A DNA stretch of 64,000 nt from Pleodorina starrii (taxonomy: Eukaryota; Chlorophyta; Chlorophyceae; Chlamydomonadales; Volvocaceae): contig BRXU01000020.1 of NCBI GenBank assembly GCA_030267565.1, positions 434,001 to 498,000 of the forward strand, in the 5' to 3' direction. The notes under the pieces are model-generated. The model was not told the DNA's origin. It searched no databases and worked only from the letters and a program-made list of their open reading frames with translations. This document shows positions 1-10,224 of this stretch, one piece after another. How positions within the stretch are numbered: position 1 is the stretch's first letter; every line of letters begins with the position of its first letter. The position numbers were made by a program, and so were the translations under genes.

Positions 1-215
1 GATGACGCGCTTCGCGCGGCGCCGGCAGGCCTTGCTAACGACTCGGCTAGCAGGCATTTCGGGAAAAAGCTCTGGCTGTCTATCAGCAGGAATGTCGACA
101 CTCTCACACTACTTCACGCCCTCGCCACCCTAGCACTCAACTTAACCCGTACGGATTTAGTGGGGCCCCGCCCTTTTTCCGGCTTCAAGGAAGCCGACAC
201 CAACCCCTTGTCACA
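1..215 (+). repeat. Interspersed ~215-bp repeat, copy 1
   Basis: This stretch recurs, with about 10-20% differences, at 3046-3236 and 3650-3861, and in part at 2914-3050 and 19106-19190. Shared landmarks are the core caggcatttcggg, the phrase aaagctctggct, and the end ttcaaggaagccgacacc. Copies 2 and 3 flank SPRY exon c of unit A, and the partial copy at 19106 borders unit C. No terminal inverted repeat or long ORF common to all copies was seen. It is probably a non-autonomous mobile element or the edge of a duplication unit. The family is not recognised. Confidence 0.7.
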
Positions 216-499
216 AATGATATATACACACAAACACGACCATCGCCTCCGTCCACCTAGATATATAGACGGAGTGAGTCCCGCCGCCATGCGATTCGGC
301 CATGCAAGCAGCTATTCGTTCTGCGCATAATAAGTTATGCATGTCGGTTGCGGTGAGCCCGTGTACGTGCCCAATAATGGACGGAGTTCGAGATGTGCGT
401 GCCTTCCTTCACTTCACATATCTGCCTTATTACATGCACACATACGTACCAAGCATACACGCAGTTGTACTCTATCTATACGTAGGCACATGCACGCAG

Positions 500-3400
500 G
501 TGATGTCGCCACCATCCGCTCTCAGCTCTCGGAGGGTGGGCAGGAGCGTGGCCGTGAATGGGAAGTACACTGCGCGGTACATCAACAACGAGTCCTACGG
601 ACAAGTGGTGCGCTGCTGGCGCGCGTGTGTGTATGCTATGTGTGTGCGGGTTTGTTTGGCGGGCGAGGGGGGAGAGGGGAAGAGGGGGGCGTATGTATGA
701 TGAAACACATGATGCAGCATTTGACGACCCAAGCAACCGCCTTCCTCCGTCTTGATTATTCCTCCAACTTCCTATACACATGCTAAGGTGGAACACAGAC
801 AGTGTACGTTGTTCGCCGTTTCTTTCGTGGTTGCCATGATCGATGCATAAATGTACAAACAGATGCGTGGGTGTTGTATCACTAGTGTTGGAAGAGACAA
901 CAACCGGTTAATGATTGATAATGAGCGAGGGCTTTAAGCCCGAGCGAGTCGAATAATGTAAGACCATCGTCGTAGTCGTCTTTGTAGTCTGGTCGTAATG
1001 GTAGACTCTGTCAATCAGCCGAAGGCTGTTCGCGATAATCAGTGTTCCGGCATTAACCGATTAAATCCAATGCAACACAGCAAAGTGGGTCCACTGGTGA
1101 CAAGTATCTATGGGATATATAGCATATGAGATACAACACATGGCGCGCCGCTCTTATTACTTGCTTGGTTTTGTGTGGTACACTGGTACAATCCGCACAT
1201 CGATCTGCATGCCGTACACGCAGGGCAACGTGCAGGCGGACTTCCCAGCCCTGCCCTCGAGCCTGGTCTGTTATTTTGAGGTTACGATCGAGCACGCTGG
1301 AGCAAACGCCAGAATCGACCTGGGCTATGCCCACAGTGGCCAATCAAGCACGTCTCTCATGGGGTGAGTGCACAGTACAATTGGAGGTCTCGGACATATC
1401 TCCATGCGGTGATTGGGAGGCGCGGCGGGAGTTCCGACAAGCAAGGCCGCATCCCTGTTCATTGATTGCTTGGAAAAGCTCCTAGGAAGATCTCCTAGGA
1501 GTGCCTGAGAGTTAGGGCACTTAATTTGTGGCCGTGAGGTCACCAGCTCGATCCTGGCCTTCGCAGAGGGCTGGGTGACCGATGGGGGCCCTGGTGTGGG
1601 AACGAACAGCAGGTGATCGCATGGCTCTTTAGCCATATCCCTGTCCCCTGCACTGGTAGAACTCATCACGGCTGTTTAGCAATGATGTGTCTGGCACACC
1701 TGGGAAGAATGCGTGCGGATACCCATATGTGATCCGAGTGAGACGGAGCCCAAACACGGAGTGGGTGGGATAAGCAACCCATCTGAGTCAAAATGCGGTC
1801 CCCGCGGTATGTAATGGGCTGTACCCGCCGATGAGGCATTAGTCTGCTCCCATAACACACGCTATGGCTTACTTACCGTCCAGCGTAAACTTTCCTTTTT
1901 CCTTTTCCTTTTTCTGCTTGGAAAAGCAACCCCGTCCACGCAGCGAGTGGGGTGGTGGTGCGTATCGCACACACTATGTAGTACAGCACAGATAGACCGA
2001 TAGATGGACGATAATGTCATAAGAAAAACATGCTAGTCTCGGGGGCCGATCGGCAGGGGTTGACCATTTTTGGGCGGGGCCCCAGCGCGAAGCGCCCAGG
2101 GGGGCCCCGCCCTGTAGGATTGCCCATGTCCGTGTCTGGGTTCTGGGTTCTGGGTTCTGGGTAATTGGACAAGTGCAGACTTTCGGCCAACGGAAAGGCT
2201 GCATAAGTAAAAGATTACATTCTTTATTGCACGGTAAATTTATTATTGGAACCCAACATCGCATGAGTACAAACCAGTTTGGCAGTCTCCATGGACCGAG
2301 GCCGAGGTCAAACCAACACCTCTCGGCCTATAATTAATTCCAGAAGATTCATCGTTCCTTAAAGTGGAATTCTGACATGACGGCGTGAAATGAATCTTCG
2401 TTTCGGCAAGCAACCAACTATGTTTGCATTGCGAACATTCTTCCCGCGACCACACCACAGCAGCTCTGCTAGCCGGTCCGATCGTCTTGACGCATATTAC
2501 TATTACAAAGGTTGCAAGGAGCAAACCATGAGGGGCAAACTGTTGGTTGTTGGACGCCAAGCCGCCAATGCACGCACGATGCGGCGGCGCTCTTCTGCGG
2601 GCCGCCCGACAAGTCCAGTCGGCAACCTAGGGGACTTCTACAGTCCTGTCCTAATGTTAAAGTTGTCAAGCCTGCTCTACGATACGGTGGATACCTCGGT
2701 AGCGAAGCCTGTGCACTCTCGTCGGTAACTGCACGTCGTCGCGACCCTCGCAAACAGTTCCGCTGTCCTTCTATTGGCAAGTCAGCCTGCGTGATATGTG
2801 AATGATACACTCCACGTCTACTGTCATGTTACTTAAGCCAATGCGCTCGCGGGAAGAGTTGCACAGTGCCGAGACGGAGCGCGATGCTGAACATGGGTGG
2901 ATTGCTCAAGCCGCAGGCATTTCGGATATAAAGCTCTGGCTGTCTATCAGCAGGACTTTCAGGACACTCTCACACTTGACGCCCTCGCCGCTCGCTTTGG
3001 AAATGATGCCGTATTTCGATCCATGCGCTCATGCACCCGGCGGGATGACGTGATTCGCGCGGCGCCGGCAGGCCTTGCTGACGACTCCGCAAGCAGGCAT
3101 TTCGGGGATAAAGCTCTGGCTATATATCAGCAGGACTGTCCACACTTTCGCCTTCGCACTCAACTTAACCCGTACGGATTGAACGGGGCCCCGCCCTTTT
3201 TCCGGCTTCAAGGAAGCCGACACCAACCCCTTGTTGTACACCCCCCGCGCATCGTCGGTAGCGGGATTACTATGGGGACTACATTGGGCATCAGCAGGCA
3301 TGCAGGCGGGCGGCGAGATGTGTATATTTAATCAAAGATGATGTGCGCAATCTCGAGAGGAAAGACATCCATTCACTTTTTCCATTGTTATTAGTTGTTG

Positions 3401-5217
3401 CAAGTGAAGTACAAAGAGCACGTTGTTCATACAATTGCGGGCGTCATACCGACGTACATGCCATGTCCGCGTCCGGCTTGCGCAGGACGGGCGAGGGATC
3501 GTTCGCCTTGTACGGCAATTACGGCATTGCATCCTGGGAGAAGGTTATGGGCGAAGGCTGCGGTACGTTGGCGCATGTGCGGCGGATGGATGAGCCATAC
3601 ATCGACCTGAATTATTGTGCATGGGTCGATGCGCTCATGCACCCGGCGGGATAACGCGATTCGCGCGGCGCCGGCTGTAGGCCTTGCTGACGACTCCGCT
3701 AGCAGGCATTTCGGGAATAAAGCTCTGGCTGTCTACCAGCAGGAATGTCGACACTCTCACACTTGACGCCCTCGCCGCCCTATCACTGAACTTAACCCGT
3801 ACGGATTGAACGGGGCCCCGCCCTTTTTCTGGCTTCAAGGAAGCCGACACCAACCCCTTGTCTGATTGTTCATCAGCGTTCAAGTTGCGGATGCGGATGC
3901 TGCTGCCGCGCATATCGTTCTGCTTGCCTCCTTGCTATTTATGTGTAGGCTTCAAGTTCGGCACAGGCGACATCGTGGGCGCCGCTCTGGATTTCCAGCG
4001 CAAGCAGATATTTTTCACGTACGTGGTTCTAAATTAACCCTAATGATAATGTATGTACAGAAGACTACTGTTCGGCGTGTAGGCAGCTTCGTCTGCCGTT
4101 CGAAAGTCGAAATGCCTAGATGACTAGATGATACGTAGTAGGTGTATGGCCTTGTCGGATACACCACGTGTGTATGTGTGTTGCGTGTCCGCAGTAGTCA
4201 AGACCAAAATGCCACACTCCGCGGGTGTGTGTATGTGCTTGCAGATTGAACGGCCGCTCAGGAAAGGCCTTGCCGGTTAAGTTTACAAACCCGCTGTACC
4301 CCACCGTAAGCCTGCACAGGTGAGCTAACACAGCCACGCACTCACCGCTAAACCGCAACCAGCCAGCCCTTGCATCCCGCCCCACCTGCCTCCCGAACGC
4401 CTTAAGCTAATTGCCTTCGTTTTTAAGATCCTTAGCACAATGGACGAATTATGTTCCCCGAACTCCCGAGTTCTCGCTGTGATTCCAACGTCGTATCCCT
4501 GCCTGCAGCCCGGGCTCCGAGGTGTCTGTAAACTTCGGACAGAGCCCCTTCCGCTTCGACATCGAGCCGTACAAGGCAAGTAGTGATGACCTACATACAT
4601 CTCTTCACACGCATATGTGATCACCAGGTGGCAGGTTGCGGTAGGGTAAATTACCAACAACAACGGTCTGGCTTACTAACAGAGAGAATACAGAGCTACA
4701 TCCCTACGAACACGCATATGAGTGTAAATAATAATGTGCGTTGTTTGTATTAAACACGTATACAAACAGTTATGAACAAGCCCGGCCGGGTGGCACATAT
4801 CTACCGTATCGCCATATGGATTTGCTCCGTGCGTGCGTGCACGTTATCGATCACCGCTCGCGGCTCAACTTGCTCTCGCGCGTGCGTGTATTCAGTTCCA
4901 TGTCTACACCGGCCGCCGGTGGAATGCTTTGCTGCGTGGCTGTATGCATGCGTGTATGCACGTCGCATTAAATGTTGCAGATCCTCGAGGTGGGGTCCCG
5001 TGTGGTGATCCGGGACGACGTCTTAATCGACGAAGCTCGGTCAATCCAGCAGCAGGCGGGCCACGGCGGCTGGGATCCCTCCATGGAGACGATGCTTGGC
5101 AAGACGGGCACGGTGTTGGCGGTCCGGGAGAACGGCGATGCGTCGGTCAAGTTGGACCACGGCGGCGTCACGAAGCGCTGGAGCCCCGTGCTGCTTGTCC
5201 CGGAAGGAACGCCCAAG
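500..5217 (+). CDS. SPRY + Mib-repeat-like module, unit A (partial gene, 7 exons)
   Basis: Exons 500-604, 1224-1363, 3486-3562, 3949-4018, 4245-4319, 4509-4575 and 4981-5217 join in frame without a stop. Exons 1-6 read as a RanBPM-type SPRY domain. Visible landmarks are YFEVTIEHAGAN in exon 2, FGTGDIVGAALDF then FFTLNGR across exons 4-5, and NFGQSPFRFDIEPYK in exon 6; RanBPM proteins have near-identical phrases. Exon 7 encodes about 79 residues (GGWDPSMETMLGKTGTV ... WSPVLLVP) resembling the Mind-bomb REP/SH3-like repeat, which usually mediates protein binding. Both point to a substrate-adaptor or ubiquitin-pathway role, but that is inference. Exon 6 ends at a GC donor (gcaagt), whereas the same junction in unit C is GT. 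Exon 7 ends in phase 0 at a GT donor and could splice to exon a of unit B. The true start codon and 5' exons are not visible and may lie left of the window. The intact frame argues for function, and LisH/CTLH/CRA domains were not found. Confidence 0.65.
1480..1915 (+). mobile_element. tRNA-derived SINE insertion with 12-bp target duplication
   Basis: A 436-bp insertion is bracketed by perfect direct repeats GCTTGGAAAAGC at 1468-1479 and 1916-1927. Unit C keeps an uninterrupted relative of the empty site near 19540. Close to the left end lies a box-B-like promoter element (agctcgatcc, near 1549), as in tRNA-derived SINEs. The right end is a pyrimidine-rich tail of TTTCC-like units. It sits in the intron between SPRY exons 2 and 3 of unit A. 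The family is not recognised. Confidence 0.7.
3046..3236 (+). repeat. Interspersed ~215-bp repeat, copy 2
   Basis: Second copy of the repeat seen at 1-215, with small internal deletions. An additional partial copy (about 2914-3050) abuts it on the left, giving a short tandem. It lies upstream of SPRY exon c (3486-3562). Confidence 0.65.
3650..3861 (+). repeat. Interspersed ~215-bp repeat, copy 3
   Basis: Third copy of the repeat seen at 1-215. It lies between SPRY exons c and d of unit A, so exon c is sandwiched between two copies in the same orientation. Confidence 0.65.
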
Positions 5218-5767
5218 GTATGTATGATGAACTCCAGTAGCTCAGTTCTCCGTAAACAGTTCGTAGAAGAAATATGAAAGGCGTAACAATAGTCGTCCAG
5301 TTTTGCGGCTTCATTCTTAGCAAGCACCCCTACCTCTGGCTGGCAGCCAGAGGGGTGCCACACATGAAGTGCATCATGCGTGCCACACCAGCTTGCTTCG
5401 TTTGTTCATGCATCATTTGTTCCCATCCACACATACCGACACACACGACCCTCGCATCCGTCCATCTGGATAGGTAGTGCGCGGCCCCCCGCCATACCAT
5501 GCATATCGGCTAATCATGCAAACTAATCATCATGCCGACTATTCGTGCTGCGCATTAAACGTTGTGCATGCACACGCGCGCCACCGTGCGTGTGTCGGTC
5601 GCGGTCAGCGTGCGCCATACCCAGTAAAAAACCGAGTTCGAGATGTGTGTGCCTTCATCCACTCAACATATCTGCATTGTTATATGCACGCATACACACA
5701 CGAGCAAACACGCATTCGTTCTCTATGCGTAAGCATAATACGTAAGCACAATACGTGCGGCACGCAG

Positions 5768-8167
5768 GTGTTGCCGCCGCTGCCGTCTGCTCTCAGCAGC
5801 TCTCTGAGGATTGGCAGCAGCATGGCCGGTGAGAGGAGGCAAACTGCGCGGCACATCAGCAACAAGCCCGGCGGACAAGTGGTGCGTGCGCTGCTGGCGC
5901 GCGTGTGTGTGTATGCTATGTGCATGGGTATGCGTGCGTATGCTTTTATTTGGCGGGCGAGAGGCAGGGGAAGAGGAGGGGAGGGGGGCGGAATCCGCCC
6001 CCCTAACCTCCTCGTCCCCTCTCGCCCGCCTATCTATATTTTTTCCTCCAGCTTATTCCTCTAAATATGCTATGGCGGAACACCGCACATGTAATGTACG
6101 TTGCTTGTTCGCACTTTCTTTCGTGGTTGCCATGACCGATGCACAAACAAATGCGTTCTCAGGCTGTTGTATCACGCCATTTAGTGGTGGAAGTGATAAC
6201 AACAGGTTAAGACCATCGTCGTAGTCGTCTTCGTAGTCAGGTCGTAATGGTAGACTAGATCAATCAGCCTGCTGAAGAATGTAACTGTGACCTGAACCTC
6301 CGACCTCTGCATTGGCACAGCGAGGTGCGTAAGGCCATGGTATTTACCTAGGTTTGCCGAGCCTGACACAGCCTTACACAAATGTTCATGTCTGCAGGTT
6401 AAGCGGCAGGGCTGCTGCATCCATTGATGAGTGCGTCACATTGGAGAGCGTCGGTCCTCTCCAGGGTTTGCATTTTCCGAATCGCACGGCACGTGCACGT
6501 GGGGCGGAAGCGGGGAGCTGTTGCCAAGGAGCCCACTGATGATGAGGACCCCGTTGCACAATTTCTGCTCAACGATCTTGTTGGTCCGCCCCCCGATGAG
6601 TTGTTGCCTGTTGTGCGGGAGGAGGTGTGGGAGGTGTGGGAGGAAATGGACGCGAGGCGGTTGGGGAGGGTTTGCTTGGAAGCGCCCTTCGGCTGCAAGG
6701 GCTGCTCGCCACATTGCTTGAAAGTGAGGAGGAGGAGCTGTGGCAGAATGAAGGCATGGGACGAAAGGAGGGTCACACGGGCTGGAGAAGAGAGCTGAGT
6801 TTGGGAGAGTGGGTGTGAAGAAGGGGGTCGGTCAAGCCACTCCAGACTGTAATCCATGACCCGCGGCATTTTCGGGCTCCCATCTGCTGCCAGTCAATTT
6901 TACCAACGAGGACTAACAAGTATAGCAGCATATATCAGCGCACAGCTACAGGCGTATAAAGGCTAAACATACGTTCCGTATATATAACCGTATACATACT
7001 AAATATGTATGCATGTATACCACCGCATACATACCGCGTATGGACAGCTTACACATACATACATACGTTCGTGTGTATACTGCCGTATATAGTTTTTCCG
7101 ATACATACGACTGGTATGTCTGCCGTATGTATACCACAGTATTAATCGTATGGCAAACTCTATTATATATCATTTGTATGTTTCTCGGGATATACCGTAT
7201 ATAAATTATTAGCCTCTAAATTACAAACGAAGGCTGTTCGCGACAGTATTCAGTGTTACGGCATTAACCGATGAGATCAAACCCAAGTGGGACCACTGGA
7301 GACAAGTATTCACGGGATACGCAGCATACGAGACACAACACATGGTACGCCACTCTAACTTGCTGGGTTATGTATGGTGCAATGGTACAATCTGCACATC
7401 TGCATGCCGTACACGCAGCGCACCGTGCAGGCGCACTTCCTCGCCCTGCCCTCGAGCCGGGTTTATTATTTTGAGATTAAGATAGCGGACGCTGGAGCAG
7501 TAGTGATGACCTGCATACATCTCTCCAGACGCATATGTGATTATTGATCAGGAGCAGCCGATGCAGGTTGCGAGAGGTTAATTGCCAACGAATAACAACG
7601 GTATATATATAGCTTACTAATAGAGAGATTATACATCCCTACGATCGAATGAACACGCATAAGAGTGTATAGAATAACATTCGTTGTTTATTTAAATCAG
7701 CTATACAAATAAACAATCATGAACAAGTCCGGCGGCCGGGTGGCACCTACCGTCATCATATGTATTCGCTCCGAGCGTGCGTGCACGCACGCACATTATC
7801 GATCACCGCGCGGCTCAATTTGCTCTCGCGTGTGTAATCAGTTCCATGTCTACACCGGCCGCCGGTGGACTGCTTTGCTGCGTGGCTGTGTGCATGTGTG
7901 TATGCATGTCGCATGCATTAAATGTTGCAGATCAGGGTGGGATCGCGTGTATGTGGCGATCCGGGACGACGTCTCAATCGACGAAGCTCGGTCGTCAATT
8001 CCAGCAGGCGAACCGCGGCGGGCGGCTGGGATCCCTCCATGGAAAAGATGCTTGGCAAGACGGGCACGGTGGTGGAGGTCCTGGAGAATGGCGATGCGTC
8101 GGTCCTGTTGGACCACGGCGGCGGCACGAAGCGCTGGAGCCCCGTGCTGCTTGTCCCGGCGGCATGA
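5768..8167 (+). pseudogene. SPRY + Mib-repeat-like module, unit B (decayed copy)
   Basis: This is a degraded copy of unit A. Exon a (5768-5878) is in frame and ends SNKPGGQ before gtggtg. Exon b starts at 7419 and reads through YYFEIKIADAGA, then stops matching at about 7499. There the sequence jumps directly to what is, in units A and C, the intron after exon f. SPRY exons c-f are therefore deleted. The Mib-like exon (7928-8167) has compensating frameshifts near its start (a VCGDPGRR reading replaces the expected VIRDD) before returning to frame at GGWDPSMEKMLGKTGTV. It ends in a TGA at 8165-8167, as in unit C. It also carries a 959-bp insertion (6270-7228) absent from unit A. It is probably not functional, although its exon a could still be used. 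Confidence 0.7.
6270..7228. mobile_element. 959-bp insertion unique to unit B
   Basis: Aligning the intron of unit B with that of unit A (near 1015) shows unit A running directly from aatcagcc to gaaggctg, while unit B has 959 bp in between. The insert holds a plus-strand ORF (6424-6798, 124 codons) with an acidic segment (EPTDDEDPVAQFLLND), the segment REEVWEVWEEMDARR and a Cys-rich end (FGCKGCSPHC). It also holds a TA-rich part (about 6940-7200) full of gtatac-type short palindromes. No clear target duplication was found. The ORF belongs to no family I recognise. Confidence 0.5.
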
Positions 8168-8996
8168 ACGCCCACGGTATGTATGATGTTGGTCGAGACA
8201 CCGTGATCGCGGCTGGGGGACGCGTGGATGCGGCCGTGACTGGTGTTGGCTGGGGCCTCGTGAGGATGCGACACAGACGAAGACCACGGCGGCGTGTGCT
8301 GCTGTGGTGGCCGGCGGCCGCCGGTGGCGGAGGATGTAGCCCCTGCAGCGCGGGCAAGCAAGCAGCTGCGTGGGGCGAGCCGGTGATGGCAGCATTTCAT
8401 CGTTCACAATATTACGTCAGACAGCGAGGACGGGCCCCTGCCGCCTGCACACACACACACGGCGAAAAAATTCCGGTCGGTTCAGCAGGGGTCGGTTCAG
8501 CAGGGGTCGGTGCAGCAGGGGTCGGTACAGGAATGCAGCGAGGAGTTGGGGTATCCAACCTCCATCGATCAGGATATATACAAGCGAGAGGGGCTCGGCC
8601 GTGCGTGCCTTCCAGTCAGCTGCAACTTTGAGCCGCTTACGTACTGGCTGCTAATTCCTTGATGTCTGACGTATGCAAATAGATTACGTCCATTGGTTAT
8701 ATATAGGGAACAAAGCTGTATGTTGGCAGGCAGGCACCGTGTACTCGCACGTCCTTCATCTTCCGCCGGGACCTCGCCTTCAGTGCGTGGCTCGTTTCTT
8801 GCTCATAATGTACCCGGATGCGGTTTTCTGGTGTGCTCTGTACGTCATGTCGTCTGGGGACGTGGGTTTGTATCGGGACGTGTGTGGGGGGAGGCGCGTG
8901 CGGAAACGGGACGGAGTGTGAAGGTGGTACACCCGCCACACCACCAAAACATGTCAGGGTTTTTGCCCGGCGTAATATTAATATTAATATTATTTT
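8168..8996. other. Spacer between unit B and the LINE, no gene seen
   Basis: I find no exon with family similarity here. The stretch contains a short direct repeat built on ggtcggt/cagcagg (about 8475-8530). It ends in an AT-rich run of aatatt units (about 8973-8990) immediately next to the 3' end of the LINE. Confidence 0.5.
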
Positions 8997-10224
8997 TGTT
9001 AACGGGTGTTACACTGTGGGCGACTCGCCCTGAGACAGGACGAGCACCGGGGGCCCTGACCGGGCCGAGACACAGCGCAGGGGCGGGCGCGCGGCTACGT
9101 CCGTCTGTTCCGCCGCGCGCGCCTCACTCCCTCACTCGCGTCAGCCAGGGGCACCCACCACGGCCCCTGGCCAACCAACTCAGCGGCGCAGACGACTGCG
9201 GGCCGCGCTTAGCGGGAGCCACGCGAGAGGCGTCACACACCTCAACCAAAAAACGCCTACCAAGACTAGCTACCACCCCCCACCTGGCCAGCCTCCTCGC
9301 GCGCTCACGGGGCTCTAGAGCTCTACGCAAAGAGTGCCTCTGAACGCCCTCTACCCCTGGGGCAGGGGCCCACGACAACGGGGCGGCACCACCGCAGCCC
9401 AGAAAAAAAACGAGGCAAGGGAAAGCCCACCTAGGCCCCCAGACAAGGTCCCTCACGAGAACGAGGGGCTGATTCCCCTCACCAAGGGCTCCCTCGAAAG
9501 CCAGCACAGCAAGGAGCCCAACTGCCACAACGAACACGACAACCAAGGTGCTGCTGCAGGAACCGCTCGCTAAGGCACACACCCGCACGTTGGCCCGCCA
9601 GGCGGCCTCCTCCTGGGGGCTACAGGTTCCCCGACACTGCCCAGCGCGGGGCAGAACAAACACCCACGGCCGCGGGGGGGATGACAAGCCGGCGCGGCGC
9701 CCACCTGGAAAACCCACTACTGGGCACGGCTCATAGGCGCTGCCTGCCCTCGCCTACCACGCGGAGAAAACCTGCCCCTCCGTCCCTGGCCGCCTGCGGA
9801 GCCCAGCACCACCTACCCTCCCTCTGCAACCCCTCCCTCTCCACCTCTCCCTCTCCCTAAAGCGTCAAAACTGCAGGCCTCCCGCGCCGCACTCCTCAGC
9901 CGCCAGCCAGCACAAAACCGCCCCTTACTCCTCGACGGGCCCCGTCTCCCGGGAAGAGGGTACACACCCACACTCACACCAGACAAAGCACACTGGCCTG
10001 CTCCTTCCCCTCCCTGCTAGCCCCCGAGACCCTCGGCCAGGAAACCCCTGCCCGCACGTCCAGCCCTCCCCTTGCCCACGCCCTTCCTGCTCTCCTCGCT
10101 CCACTCGCCCTCTCCAGGCTTCCCCCCCCCCAGCCCTCCAATCCCCCCCCACCCTCCTCCCCCCCACCGCCCGCTCCCTCCTCCCCTCCGACCAACGCCC
10201 CTGCCCCGTCACTAGCACAGCTGC

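Noticed and set aside
9124..9717. 197-codon minus-strand ORF repeated at 52121-52714
   Set aside because: It lies in the LINE 3' untranslated region and is shared only because both are copies of the same element. No domain was recognised, though conservation could be tested.
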